Assembly: GCA_022822905.1 (NCBI GenBank)
Contig: JAJDYE010000023.1
Span: 124,197-188,196 of the forward strand
DNA length: 64,000 bases
Source: Acidimicrobiia bacterium
Lineage (GTDB): Bacteria > Actinomycetota > Acidimicrobiia > Acidimicrobiales > Bin134
Direction of reading: 5' to 3'
In this document: piece after piece, positions 15,738-24,711 of the stretch
Layout of the letters: each line of letters begins with the position of its first letter
How positions within the stretch are numbered: position 1 is the first letter of the stretch
Translations under genes and position numbers: made by a program
The notes under the pieces: generated by a model
Databases searched by the model: none
Seen by the model: only the letters and a program-made list of their open reading frames with translations
Told to the model about the DNA's origin: nothing

Positions 15738-16871
15738 TCAAACTCTATCGCCGCTCATCATGACAACCCCCCGGATGTTGCGGCCCGCCACGAGATCGGA
15801 GAAGCCGGTGTTGATCTCATGGAGGCGGTAGTGCTGGGTGATGAGCTTTTCGAGCGGCAGCCTCCCGGCCAGATACAGGTCGATCCACCGAACCACGTCT
15901 CGGGCCGGGTCGGGACCGCCGATTGTCGTCCCAACGATCCCCCTTTGGGCCAACAGCAGGTTCGGTGAAATGGGGATCGACTCCATGTCGTGCGACGTGC
16001 CACCCACTTGCACAATCAACCCGCCCGCGCCGAGACAGGCGATGGCCGTCTCGTAGTGCTCGGGACGGACCCGGTCCGGGGCGAGCAGCACTGCGTCCAT
16101 CCCCCAGCCGCCGGTCAACTCGGCCACGGCTGCGGCAACGTCGGTGACGCTGGCATCCACCACGTCGGTGGCTCCGTACCCGGGAGCGAGGGCGAGCTTG
16201 TCGGCATTGATGTCGACCGCCACGATCCGGGCCGCTCCCGCGAGCGCCGCGCCCATCACCGCCGCGGCTCCCACCCCGCCGATGCCGAGCACCATGACCG
16301 CGTCGCCGGGCTGGACGTCGGCGACATTTACCGCCGCGCCGACACCGGTCGATACTCCGCAGGAGACAAGAGCGGCAACCTCCGGGTCCACCCCATCGGG
16401 AATCTTCACCAAGTGGCGCTCAGGCGTGACGGTGTGGCGGGCAAAACTGCCGAGCCCGAGATGGGTTCCCACCGCCGCACCCGACTCATCGAACATGCGA
16501 AAGGTGCCGTCGCGCAGCCGCCCCGAACCGTCCATGCCGGTGGGACAGAAGGTCTTGAGACCGCGTAGGCAGGCCCGGCAGGTTCCGCACGGTCCTTTGA
16601 ATATCTGGACGACGCTGTCGCCCACCTCCAGCGACTGCACCCCCGGCCCCACCTCCACCACGACACCCGCTCCCTCGTGGCCGCAGACGGCAGGGGGCTC
16701 CACAGGATAAGCGCCTTCGATCACATAGCGGTCGGAACCGCATATCCCGGCGGCGCCCATCTCCAAGATCACCTCTCCGTGAGCGGGAGACTGGATCTGA
16801 ATCGCCTCGATCGACAGCGGTTCTCCCACCGCCCGCAAGACGGCGGCCTCTGTGGTAATCGCCATCTCCAC
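15738..16871 (-). CDS. Zinc-dependent (NDMA-type) alcohol dehydrogenase
   Basis: The 377-residue medium-chain dehydrogenase has both zinc sites: catalytic GICGSDRYVIEG with GHEGAGVVVEVG, and the structural four-Cys lobe CGTCRACLRGLKTFC. The Rossmann motif VMVLGIGGVGAAAV binds NAD(P). The V-S-C-G-V-S-T-G-V-G-A-A-V-N segment is typical of the class III/NDMA-dependent actinobacterial group. It would oxidise an alcohol of the pathway to an aldehyde. The start is GTG 16871 or ATG 16865. The upstream leader contains a 16-bp tandem duplication. Confidence 0.9.
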   Translation of the reverse strand: MEMAITTEAAVLRAVGEPLSIEAIQIQSPAHGEVILEMGAAGICGSDRYVIEGAYPVEPPAVCGHEGAGVVVEVGPGVQSLEVGDSVVQIFKGPCGTCRACLRGLKTFCPTGMDGSGRLRDGTFRMFDESGAAVGTHLGLGSFARHTVTPERHLVKIPDGVDPEVAALVSCGVSTGVGAAVNVADVQPGDAVMVLGIGGVGAAAVMGAALAGAARIVAVDINADKLALAPGYGATDVVDASVTDVAAAVAELTGGWGMDAVLLAPDRVRPEHYETAIACLGAGGLIVQVGGTSHDMESIPISPNLLLAQRGIVGTTIGGPDPARDVVRWIDLYLAGRLPLEKLITQHYRLHEINTGFSDLVAGRNIRGVVMMSGDRV

Positions 16872-16872
16872 A

Positions 16873-16904
16873 ACCTAGGCGGTTGGGAACCTAGGCGGTT
16901 GGGG
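16873..16904. repeat. Perfect 16-bp tandem duplication
   Basis: AACCTAGGCGGTTGGG occurs twice without gap (16873-16888 and 16889-16904). It fills the gap between the SDR stop codon and the alcohol dehydrogenase start, so it shifts the ribosome-binding region or spacing of the downstream gene. Confidence 0.9.
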
Positions 16905-16905
16905 C

Positions 16906-17643
16906 TCAGCTGGTGATGGAGCCGCCGGCGAGGGGGATGGTTTGGGCGGTCATCCAGGAGGCCTCTTCGGAGGCGAGGTAGGCGCACAGGGCAGCGACGT
17001 CTTCGGGGGTGCCCAGTCGCCGAGTGGGGATGGCCCTGGCCAGGTTGTCGGTGACACCAGTGTCGCCGGTGTTGGACATCAAGCCGAGGGCGATGGAGTT
17101 CACCGTGACCCCCGTTTGGGCCACCTCAAGCGCCACGGAGCGGAGCAGCCCGGCCGCGCCGCCTTTGCCCGCCGAGTAGGCTGCCACGCCGATGTTCACG
17201 CCGACAGTCCCGGCCCCGGAGACGACGGCGATGACACGGCCCCAACCCCGCTCGATCATCCCGGGCAGCACGGCGTGGGTGCAGTTCAAGACGCCTCCGA
17301 GATTGACAGCTATAGGCCCGATCCAATCTGCCGGTTCAGTCTCCGCGAAGGGCTTGACTTGCATCATCTCGGCTCCCCCATTGCCGGCGTTGTTGACCAG
17401 AATGTCGATGGGCCGCTCGGCAATGGCCGTCCGCACCGCTTCGCCGTCGGTGACATCGAATGGCAGCGCTTCGGCGGAGTTGCCGGCTTCCGCAATGGCG
17501 TCGACCACTTCACCGGCCCGGTCGGCAACGATGTCGTTGACCAGAACGTAGGCACCTTGGGACGCCAGCGTATGGGCCACACCCGCGCCGACATTCTGTC
17601 CCGCGCCGGTGACCAGCGCCGTTTTGCCATCAAGATTGAACAT
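16906..17643 (-). CDS. Short-chain dehydrogenase/reductase (SDR)
   Basis: A classical SDR of 245 residues: TALVTGAGQNVGAGVA (nucleotide binding), ILVNNAGNGG, the catalytic Ser in VIAVVSGAG, and YSAGKGG with the Tyr/Lys pair. VTVNSIALGLM and the C-terminal PLAGGSI are also usual. It probably oxidises or reduces a hydroxyacyl-CoA or alcohol intermediate of this operon, between the acyl-CoA dehydrogenase and the alcohol dehydrogenase. Confidence 0.92.
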   Translation of the reverse strand: MFNLDGKTALVTGAGQNVGAGVAHTLASQGAYVLVNDIVADRAGEVVDAIAEAGNSAEALPFDVTDGEAVRTAIAERPIDILVNNAGNGGAEMMQVKPFAETEPADWIGPIAVNLGGVLNCTHAVLPGMIERGWGRVIAVVSGAGTVGVNIGVAAYSAGKGGAAGLLRSVALEVAQTGVTVNSIALGLMSNTGDTGVTDNLARAIPTRRLGTPEDVAALCAYLASEEASWMTAQTIPLAGGSITS

Positions 17644-17667
17644 GGATGTCGCTCCCTTTCTTCCCAG

Positions 17668-18942
17668 CTATCTGGGGACGTCCTGCCAGGCTATGTCGTG
17701 GTAGGGGTCGGGCTCGCGGGGCAGTCCGAGTACTTTTTCGCCGATCACGTTCTTGTTGACCTCGGTGGTGCCCCCCTCGATGGTGTTGGCCCGGCTGCGC
17801 AGCATGCCCTTGACCACGTAGGGCATGTGAGCGGCCCAGGCTTCGATGGGGTCTTGATCTCTGGGCGGCTCGCCGGGCATCCAGGCCACTGAGCCCATGC
17901 CCGCCAGGTCGGCCGCGGCCAGTTGGAGTGCCTGGTTGAGCTGGCTTTGCTGCACCTTGCCGATCGAGGCCGCTGGCCCCGGCGTGCCTCCGGCTTTGAC
18001 AGTGGCCCGAACCCGCTCGTTGGTCCACGCCCGGATCCTCTCCTCGGAATAGAGCCGCATGAGCCGGTCGCGCCCCACCGGGCCGACACCAGCCAGTCGA
18101 GCCTGGTTGAGGAGGCTGTCGATTCCTCCGCCGCCTATGCGGTCGACGCCGCCCGAGCTGGCCCCGGCCACCATCTGGCGCTCGCCAGCGAGCGTGGCCC
18201 CGGCCACCCGCCACCCGTCGCCCGCTGTGCCGACCCGGTGGAAGTCTGGAACCCGCACCTCCTCCAGCCATACCTCGTTGAAGTCGATCTCACCGCCGAT
18301 GTGGCGCAGGGGGCGCACCTCTACCCCAGGCGACGACAAGTCGACCAGGAAGTAGGTGATGCCTCGGCGCTTGGCAACGGTGGGATCGGTGCGGGCCAGA
18401 CAGATAGCGAAATCCGACTCGTGGGCCCATGTGCTCCAAACCTTCTGGCCAGTAAGGATCCACTCGTCGCCGTCTCGTTCGGCCCGCATGGCCAGCGAGG
18501 CCAGATCGGAGCCCGCTCCGGGCTCACTGAACATCTGGCACCACCGCTCCTGGTTGGCCACCATGGGGGGAAGAAAGCGCAGGCGCTGCTCCTCGGTGCC
18601 GTGGGCGAACAGCGCCGGGGCCGTGTTGTGCAGGCCCAGAGGATTGAGCCGGCCCAAATTGAGCGGCGCGATGACCGTTTCGGCCACCCGGGCCTTGGCC
18701 AGCGGCAAGTCGAGGCCCCCGTACGCGACCGGCCAGGTGGCCACCGCCAGCCCGGATGCGGCAAACACGGGGTACCAAACCTCGTAGTCCTTCCGGGGCC
18801 TCACTTCCCGGATGGCCCGTCGTCCTCGAGGAGCGGCGTCACGCCACGCTTTGGGGACGTGCTCGGCCACCCATTCGGTGACCGCGGCCCTGATCTCCCC
18901 GTCGCTTCTGGTTGCGTCGATCGGCAGCCGCTCGGAGCTCAT
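17668..18942 (-). CDS. Acyl-CoA dehydrogenase
   Basis: From ATG 18942, overlapping the upstream stop as ATGA, the protein has 424 residues, the usual length. The middle domain is clear: MFSEPGAGSDLASL and GQKVWSTWAHESDFAICLART, which contact FAD and acyl-CoA. The C-terminal helical domain ends with RSRANTIEGGTTEVNKNVIGEKVLGLPR, the standard FAD-binding end. It introduces the alpha-beta double bond in an acyl-CoA. The MaoC-like gene just upstream would hydrate that bond. A frame open to 19335 is an artefact overlapping the MaoC-like gene. Confidence 0.93.
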   Translation of the reverse strand: MSSERLPIDATRSDGEIRAAVTEWVAEHVPKAWRDAAPRGRRAIREVRPRKDYEVWYPVFAASGLAVATWPVAYGGLDLPLAKARVAETVIAPLNLGRLNPLGLHNTAPALFAHGTEEQRLRFLPPMVANQERWCQMFSEPGAGSDLASLAMRAERDGDEWILTGQKVWSTWAHESDFAICLARTDPTVAKRRGITYFLVDLSSPGVEVRPLRHIGGEIDFNEVWLEEVRVPDFHRVGTAGDGWRVAGATLAGERQMVAGASSGGVDRIGGGGIDSLLNQARLAGVGPVGRDRLMRLYSEERIRAWTNERVRATVKAGGTPGPAASIGKVQQSQLNQALQLAAADLAGMGSVAWMPGEPPRDQDPIEAWAAHMPYVVKGMLRSRANTIEGGTTEVNKNVIGEKVLGLPREPDPYHDIAWQDVPR

Positions 18943-20216
18943 TCTGCCGACATCGCCTCGAACCGCTCGACAAGCGCCTCGAGCGCCTCGGCCGCGTTGG
19001 TGGCCCCTCCCGGCGGAGTGGGCAACTTCACCGGTCCGTGCTCCCGGCTCGGCAGCAGGATGGTGGCGTGTCCGGGACAGGTGGTCTCGCCCCGCTGGTT
19101 CTCGCCGTAGATGTCGAGGTCCACGGCGGGGGCGCCTTCTTCGTTGCGGTACTTGCGGGTCACCTTGCCCCGCATCCAGTGAGTGTCGCCCACATAGTTG
19201 AACCGGCGGAACTCCACGTCGAGGGCGGCCAGCCAGGCGTCGTCGCCCATCCAGTCGGTACACAGGTGCACCAGCCAGGTCTCGCGCATCCGGCCGTAGT
19301 CGTAGATGGCCGGGTTGCCCGCCCGTCGGGCCCACTCGGGATCCCAGTGGACCCGCTGTTGGACGTCGGGGACGTTGAGGTCATCAGGCCGGAAGAACCC
19401 CGGCACCCGCTGGCGCTGCTGCACACCCAGCCGCAGTGCCTTTACCCCGTATAGACCCATGCCCATACCGGTGTGCCACACCACCATGTCGGTAACCCGC
19501 ATCGGTCCCTTGACTAGCGGCGGCAGCTCGTCGCCCACGTCCACGTCCTCCCACCAGCGAGGCTCGGCGCCCCGGCGGCGCTCAGGCTCACTGCGAACCG
19601 CCTCGGTGATCTCGGCAATCTGCTCATCGGTGTAGGGCTCGATCTCGATGTCGCCGTACTTGCCCTTGCCCTCGTCGGCCTTGCGCTCCACCGCCCCCCG
19701 GTCGGTGCGGATCATCAGCCGGTACTGGGCCGACAGAACCGCCCCCCGGGTAGCGAACACCTCCGCCGTCCACTCGTGCACGGTGCGGGCCGCAAACTCG
19801 CTCTTCTTGTCGTGTACGCCCACCAGGGCATTCCGCCGGGTGACCCGCATCCCCGGGCGCAGCGGCGCCCACCACTCCCGGTAGCTGCCCGAGTAATAGG
19901 CGTGGGCGCCCTTGAGCGGATCCCCCTTGAGCAGCGCCTTTGTGTCGGGGTCGAGCTTCTCAACCTCGTTCTCCCCTATAAGCGTGTCGCCCCCGTTCAT
20001 ATTGGGCGACGAGATCGGCCCGCCCCACACGGTGCCCGTGCCATAGTCGGGATCGCACCACAGCGGATTGTCGTCGCCGAAAGCCTCCGCCACTTGGCGA
20101 AACGCATCGGTGTTGGGCTCGCGATACCAAGGAGGCTGAGGATGCGGTTGAGCAATCCCGATCCTGGCCCGCAACCGGGCAATAGCCTCGTCGGTTATCG
20201 CACCCCCGTCCGACAC
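18939..20216 (-). CDS. MaoC-like dehydratase, double hotdog
   Basis: First gene of the operon, 425 residues. The N-terminal part (YREPNTDAFRQVAEAFGDDNPLWCDPDYG) matches the MaoC N-terminal dehydratase domain, and GSYREWWAPLRPGMRV continues it. The C-terminal half (WWEDVDVGDELPPLVKGPMRVTDMV, later FRRFNYVGDTHWMRGKVTRKY) is a second hotdog. Such two-domain proteins hydrate enoyl-CoA. The partner acyl-CoA dehydrogenase overlaps its stop by four bases. The 150 bp upstream is shared with the divergent VapB-like gene and should hold both promoters. Confidence 0.87.
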   Translation of the reverse strand: MSDGGAITDEAIARLRARIGIAQPHPQPPWYREPNTDAFRQVAEAFGDDNPLWCDPDYGTGTVWGGPISSPNMNGGDTLIGENEVEKLDPDTKALLKGDPLKGAHAYYSGSYREWWAPLRPGMRVTRRNALVGVHDKKSEFAARTVHEWTAEVFATRGAVLSAQYRLMIRTDRGAVERKADEGKGKYGDIEIEPYTDEQIAEITEAVRSEPERRRGAEPRWWEDVDVGDELPPLVKGPMRVTDMVVWHTGMGMGLYGVKALRLGVQQRQRVPGFFRPDDLNVPDVQQRVHWDPEWARRAGNPAIYDYGRMRETWLVHLCTDWMGDDAWLAALDVEFRRFNYVGDTHWMRGKVTRKYRNEEGAPAVDLDIYGENQRGETTCPGHATILLPSREHGPVKLPTPPGGATNAAEALEALVERFEAMSAE

Positions 20217-20356
20217 GGACCGGACTGTATCTGATGCCCTAGAGCGACTCTCAGCGGGTGGAGATGGCCATAACTCCCTTCCACACTCAGAGATCAGTCT
20301 GAATTGCTCTTGGAGAGTCAGCGAAAAAGACGGGTGTAGATGTAATACAAGCGTGC

Positions 20357-20362
20357 TACTAT
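20357..20362 (+). promoter_or_regulatory. Candidate -10 box of the vapBC-like operon
   Basis: TACTAT lies eight bases before the GTG start at 20370, and no ribosome-binding site is seen. A start of transcription at or next to the GTG, giving a leaderless mRNA as is frequent in actinobacteria, fits. The inverted pair GTAG/CTAC around it could be the antitoxin operator. Confidence 0.4.
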
Positions 20363-20369
20363 ATAACCG

Positions 20370-20603
20370 GTGAGTGCCACAACCACGGTCCGTCTCAGCG
20401 ATGAAGAGCGAGAGCTGCTCGCTGAGCTAGCCGATGTGTACGGTGGCCAATCGGGTGCCATCCGCCAAGGCATCCAACTGCTTGCCCAACAAAATCGCCG
20501 CCAACAGGCTCTTCGCGAGTTTTTGGACGATTGGGCCCAGGAATCAGGCACGCCGGACCCTGAAGAGGTCGCGGCGATGCGCCACCGCTACTTCAATCAG
20601 TGA
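20370..20603 (+). CDS. RHH/CopG-type antitoxin (VapB-like)
   Basis: A 77-residue protein from GTG 20370. TTTVRLSDEERELLAELADVYG and QSGAIRQGIQLLAQQ give the strand-helix-helix of a ribbon-helix-helix DNA binder; the C-terminal acidic part would bind the toxin. Its stop overlaps the toxin start by four bases (GTGA). Confidence 0.87.
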   Translation: MSATTTVRLSDEERELLAELADVYGGQSGAIRQGIQLLAQQNRRQQALREFLDDWAQESGTPDPEEVAAMRHRYFNQ

Positions 20604-20980
20604 TCCTCGACGCGGGCCTACTCGTTGCCATCGACCGAGGTGAGCGCGCCGCTCAGTCATTCCTATCCGCGTCTCTCGAATCGGGAGCGGTGTTGCACAC
20701 CACCGCTCCTGTTGTCGCTCAGGTATGGCGAGACGGAAGCCAGCAGGCCAGGCTGGCCAAGTTCCTCGGCACCATAGAGGTGCACAATTTCACTCTCGCC
20801 GATGCTCACGTCGTCGGGGGGCTGCTCCGCCGATCCCACACCTCTGATGTCGTCGACGCCCACCTCGTAGCTATCGCCGTACGCCTTCCCGACAACATCA
20901 TCAGCTCTGACACCCCCGACCTTGTTGCCCTTACCTCCCACCTCGGCCCCCAAGCACCCCGCATATTCCACTGGCAATAG
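20600..20980 (+). CDS. PIN-domain toxin (VapC-like)
   Basis: 126 residues from GTG 20600. The PIN acidic residues are in place: MILDAGLLVAI (first Asp), SDVVDAHLVAIA, and the final IISSDTPDL. VapC toxins are Mg-dependent ribonucleases that cut tRNA or rRNA. The overlap with the RHH antitoxin gene supports a type II toxin-antitoxin pair. Confidence 0.9.
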   Translation: MILDAGLLVAIDRGERAAQSFLSASLESGAVLHTTAPVVAQVWRDGSQQARLAKFLGTIEVHNFTLADAHVVGGLLRRSHTSDVVDAHLVAIAVRLPDNIISSDTPDLVALTSHLGPQAPRIFHWQ

Positions 20981-20983
20981 GCA

Positions 20984-21829
20984 CTAGCCAATCGCGGTCT
21001 CGACAAGCTCCTCTAGGGCGTCGGCCATTTCGTGGACGGAGGCGGGGTCGATGTCTGAGAAGGGGTAGAGGATGGCTAGATCTAGGCCGGCCTCTTTGTA
21101 TTGCTCGGCTTGGGTGATGACGTTGCCGATGGGGTCGTCGGCTTGGTAGATGACGTGGGTGGAGGTGGTGATCTCGGCGGGGTCGCGGCCGATCTCATTG
21201 CAGCACTCGACCAGTCGGGCTTTGACCTCGGCGAACTTCGCCACTTCGCCGCCGGGGAAGTTCCAGTGGTCGGCCCATTTCGCCACCAGGGGCATGGTCC
21301 GGCGGGGGCCGGCGCCGCCGATGACGATGGGCGGGGTGGGCTGCTGGGGGCCCTTGGGATCATTGCGGGCGTTGGTGAGGTTGTAGAAGCGGCCCTGAAA
21401 GTCGGTGATTGGCTGGCTGAGCAGCGAGACCACGCACTCCAGGTACTCCTCGAACCGGTCGAAGCGCTCGGCGAGGCTGATCCCGTAGGCCCCGGCCTCC
21501 ACCTCGTTCCAACCGGCGCCGAGCCCTAGGTCAAGCCGGCCGCCCGACACGATATCCAGCGACGAGGCCATGGCCGCGCAAAGCCCGGGATGCCGGTAGG
21601 GGGCGGCGTTGACCATCGACCCGACCCTGATGCGGTTTGTGGCCTGAGCTAATGCGCTCAGCGTCACCCACGCCTCTAGGCAGGGGCCCTCCTCGCTGCC
21701 GTGGATGGGGTAGAAGTGGTCAAACACCCAGGCCGACTCATATCGGGGGTCGGCGTCCAACTCCCTCCATATCTCCAACATCACCGACCACTCGATGTTC
21801 TGTGGCCTGGTCTTGAACGCGAGCCTCAT
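20984..21829 (-). CDS. LLM-class (F420-type) flavin/F420-dependent oxidoreductase
   Basis: From ATG 21829, with GGAGGC upstream, the protein has 281 residues. ESAWVFDHFYP, IRVGSMVNAAPYRHPGLCAAMASSLDIVSGGRLDLGLGAGW and PPIVIGGAGPRRTM are typical of the luciferase-like monooxygenase group, which in actinobacteria mostly uses F420. The substrate is unknown. A frame open to 21925 would overlap the divergent gene. The gene ends three bases from the stop of the VapC-like toxin. Confidence 0.88.
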   Translation of the reverse strand: MRLAFKTRPQNIEWSVMLEIWRELDADPRYESAWVFDHFYPIHGSEEGPCLEAWVTLSALAQATNRIRVGSMVNAAPYRHPGLCAAMASSLDIVSGGRLDLGLGAGWNEVEAGAYGISLAERFDRFEEYLECVVSLLSQPITDFQGRFYNLTNARNDPKGPQQPTPPIVIGGAGPRRTMPLVAKWADHWNFPGGEVAKFAEVKARLVECCNEIGRDPAEITTSTHVIYQADDPIGNVITQAEQYKEAGLDLAILYPFSDIDPASVHEMADALEELVETAIG

Positions 21830-21903
21830 GGATTGCCTCCGTCGCCTCTTCGCCTCGATCTCGTCATCAATAGAGTGTGTCGGAGCTTCAGAAAGGTCAA
21901 ACC

Positions 21904-23070
21904 ATGACGAATGACGCCGAGGCACGAGAACGCCTGATGAGCGGGGAGGCGTGGAACGACTTCTGCGCCACGCTGCGAGCCGCTGGCCAGGTGGTGGTGG
22001 ACCGCACCCCCGACGCCAACGAGCAAGACCGGGTGGAGGGGTTCCGCTACCTGACCCGCATGTCGCTGATGGCCTATATGCGCTGCGTCGAGAGCCTCCC
22101 CCCGATGGAGAAGACGTCGATTTGGATCATCCCACCTCCCATGAAGGGCGGCCAGGGGGTGCAGTCGCCCGACCAGGACCATGTGGTGCAGCCCATCGAC
22201 GCCACCAAGCGATACCGGGTTACCGGCCAGCGGGGCTCAGCCCCCTACGTCCACATGTCGGCGTGGACACCGAAGGTGCCCGATTGGGTCGGGGTGGAAT
22301 CAGTGGGCGACCGGGCCGTGGCCGTGCTGGAGGAGTTCAATCCGAGCTGGTCGCAGACTCCCTTCACCGCCCTGCTCGACGAGTTCACCGACGGCGCCGG
22401 AAACGTCGATTTCGCGCTCTCGGTGGACGATCCCGGCGTTGACAACTGGATGCAGGTCGCCCCGCAGACCCGAGAGCTGATGATGCGAATCGTCTACGAC
22501 GACCGCGACGCCCAGTCGGCGCCTCGGCTGATGATCGAACCGCTCGAGCCCACTCCGGTGATTCACACGCCGGACGCGGCCGAAATGTCGAAGCGGCTGG
22601 CCATCGCGGCCCAGATGGTGCTGTCGGTGCAATCCGATTACTCCGACTGGACCGACACGCTGCTCAAGGAAGAGAACCAGTTGCAGCTCACCACCGAGCA
22701 CTATCTCCGGGTGGGCGGGTCCCCCGACGATCGCCACTTCGAGTTCGGCTACTGGCGCATCGGCGAAGGGGAGGCACTATTGGTGGAGTTCAAGCCCCCG
22801 GTGTGCCGCCACTGGAACTTCCAGCTGTGCAACCACTGGATGGAGAACCTGGCCAACTACTTCACCGGCCAGGGCTACGCATCGTCCCAAGACGTGGAGG
22901 CCGATGCCGACGGAGTGGTGCGGCTGGTGGTGGCGGCCGAGAAACCTGCGTCGGGCGTCTGGGTCGACTCCGCGGGCCGCGACCACGGCGTGATGGGGTT
23001 GCGTTTCGTGGAGCACGAGTCGGTCCCCGTGATCACCACGAAGCTGGTGCGACTCTCCGATCTGGGCTGA
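21904..23070 (+). CDS. DUF1214-type protein of unknown function
   Basis: 388 residues from ATG 21904; a GTG at 21877 is also in frame. The C-terminal part has the DUF1214 hallmark PPVCRHWNFQLCNHWMENL followed by DGVVRLVVAAEKP and GVWVDSAGRDHGVMGLRFV. The N-terminal 200 residues resemble the region that precedes this domain in actinobacterial proteins. No catalytic function is established. It is transcribed divergently from the LLM oxidoreductase, and the 74-bp gap should hold both promoters. Confidence 0.65.
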   Translation: MTNDAEARERLMSGEAWNDFCATLRAAGQVVVDRTPDANEQDRVEGFRYLTRMSLMAYMRCVESLPPMEKTSIWIIPPPMKGGQGVQSPDQDHVVQPIDATKRYRVTGQRGSAPYVHMSAWTPKVPDWVGVESVGDRAVAVLEEFNPSWSQTPFTALLDEFTDGAGNVDFALSVDDPGVDNWMQVAPQTRELMMRIVYDDRDAQSAPRLMIEPLEPTPVIHTPDAAEMSKRLAIAAQMVLSVQSDYSDWTDTLLKEENQLQLTTEHYLRVGGSPDDRHFEFGYWRIGEGEALLVEFKPPVCRHWNFQLCNHWMENLANYFTGQGYASSQDVEADADGVVRLVVAAEKPASGVWVDSAGRDHGVMGLRFVEHESVPVITTKLVRLSDLG

Positions 23071-23088
23071 CGGGGCAGCGGCGGCTGA

Positions 23089-24048
23089 TCAGTAGTCGAA
23101 CACCGAGGGCAGCGCGTCCATGGGGCGGGCCTCGGGGTAGTGCTCGGCGATCTCGGCCGCGTGGTCGGGGTCGTCGTCGATGCGGTTGGGATCGAAGCGA
23201 GCGTCGATCCCTCGCTCTTCCAGGTCGGCGTTGAAGCGGGCGGCGATGTCGTCGCGGCTCAAGGGATTGGAGGCCAGTCGGTTCTTGTGGTCGGCGTCGA
23301 TGTACACGTCGGCCTTCCACAGCACGCTGATCCGGATGTCGGCCAGCGGCGTGCGGTACACCTCTTCGCCGTGGTCGGTGACCACCCAGTCGCCGTCGGG
23401 GCTGCCCGCCGGGGCCAACTCGGCCATCGGGGTGACCATGGGCGTGCCGATATCGAAGGGGCCGATGGCGTTGACCTGGTGGAACATGCCGTGGTTGTCG
23501 CCCATGAGCGCGGTGTTGGCCATGTTGCCCACATGCTCTTCGGGCGGCTGGTCGGGACCGTAGGGCCAGTAGCGGATGCCGCCCCCGTCCACATCGTTGA
23601 GCCACCAAATGGCGGTGGCCTGCGGGAAAGACAGGTCTTCGAACAGGCCCGACCACAGCATGGCCCTAAGCAGCCACATCGGGGTGTTGGTGCGGTCGCG
23701 GCCCGCGAATCGGGGGTTGTCGGTGTGGGCCGGCCCCGCTTGCGGAATGGCCATCATCTGGTTCACATACACGCTGTGGGGCTCCACGATCTCAGCGCGG
23801 TAGAACGCCTTGGCCGAGTCGATGTAGGCCGGATTGTCCAAGAACACCTCCGACCCCGGCACGGCGATGGTCTCGTTCACCCAGTCGTCCCGGAACCAAA
23901 GCGGACGGGTGCGAGCGTGGGGATCGGCCCCGGGGTTGTACCAACCTCCCAACGGCACATAGGGGGCCTCTTGGGCCAGCAGCTTGATCGCAGCCCCCAC
24001 ATCGTCGAGCACATCAGTCAGCAGAATCGGCGGGTCAGAAACATGCAT
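23089..24048 (-). CDS. Putative Fe(II)/2-oxoglutarate dioxygenase-like protein
   Basis: From ATG 24048 the product is 319 residues. I recognise no exact family. MMAIPQAGPAHTDNPRFAG carries an H-x-D, and a later GMFHQVNAIGP carries an isolated His, the two halves of the facial triad in cupin-type 2OG oxygenases; DIRISVLWKADVY fits the final strand. It is divergent from a TetR gene across 26 bp, so that regulator probably controls it. The function is inferred from motif spacing only. Confidence 0.5.
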   Translation of the reverse strand: MHVSDPPILLTDVLDDVGAAIKLLAQEAPYVPLGGWYNPGADPHARTRPLWFRDDWVNETIAVPGSEVFLDNPAYIDSAKAFYRAEIVEPHSVYVNQMMAIPQAGPAHTDNPRFAGRDRTNTPMWLLRAMLWSGLFEDLSFPQATAIWWLNDVDGGGIRYWPYGPDQPPEEHVGNMANTALMGDNHGMFHQVNAIGPFDIGTPMVTPMAELAPAGSPDGDWVVTDHGEEVYRTPLADIRISVLWKADVYIDADHKNRLASNPLSRDDIAARFNADLEERGIDARFDPNRIDDDPDHAAEIAEHYPEARPMDALPSVFDY

Positions 24049-24074
24049 CGCCCTCGACGGTACCATTCGATGTG

Positions 24075-24689
24075 ATGTCGTCGCGTAAGCCGCATCCGCG
24101 AGCTGGGCTTGACCGCGATGAGATCGTGGCCGAAGCCATTCGCATCGTCGAGTCAGAAGGTCCCGCGGCACTCACCATGCGACAGCTGAGCGCAAGGCTC
24201 GGGGTGAACCCGAACACCGTCTACTGGCACGTCGGAAATCGCGAGAGCCTCTTGTCCGCGATGGTCGCGCAGAAGGCGGAAGAGATCGCGGGGGTCCAGC
24301 TCAAGGGCAGTACACCTCGCGCTCGGGTGGCCGATGGAGTCCATCGAGCGCGGGCGGCCATCGCCAAGAGCGCATCGGTTGCCATCCTCGCGTTCGAGAT
24401 CGGGGCCGAGCACCAGTTGGTCCGTCCGCTCGCGGTGGCGATCGCATCGGAGATGGAAGCCGCAGGCGTGGACGGTATTGACGCCGGAGTCGCCACCGTC
24501 TCGTTCCTTGCGGTGGTCTCAGGCTTCACCACGGTAGAAATGCGACGCCCGGAGAGAGCAGCCGACGGGCCGGCTCCAGATGCTCTGTCGGAAGGTGCGT
24601 GGCGAGGGCTGACAGACTTCGATCACCACGACGCCGCGTTCGACATGGCGATCAACGCGATCCTCGACGCCGTTTTCCCTTCTGGCTAG
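24075..24689 (+). CDS. TetR-family transcriptional regulator
   Basis: 204 residues from ATG 24075. The N-terminal helix-turn-helix is clear: IVAEAIRIVESEGPAALTMRQLSARLGVNPNTVYWHVGNRESLL. The C-terminal helical domain would bind a ligand. The 26-bp gap to the divergent dioxygenase-like gene leaves room for one operator controlling both. The downstream amidase gene is convergent. Confidence 0.92.
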   Translation: MSSRKPHPRAGLDRDEIVAEAIRIVESEGPAALTMRQLSARLGVNPNTVYWHVGNRESLLSAMVAQKAEEIAGVQLKGSTPRARVADGVHRARAAIAKSASVAILAFEIGAEHQLVRPLAVAIASEMEAAGVDGIDAGVATVSFLAVVSGFTTVEMRRPERAADGPAPDALSEGAWRGLTDFDHHDAAFDMAINAILDAVFPSG

Positions 24690-24711
24690 CGGCCGGCTCG
24701 CGGCCACACGA

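Noticed and set aside
17668..19335. Acyl-CoA dehydrogenase starting at 19335 (555 residues)
   Set aside because: The extra 131 residues lie antiphase inside the MaoC-like gene; ATG 18942 with an ATGA overlap gives the normal family length.
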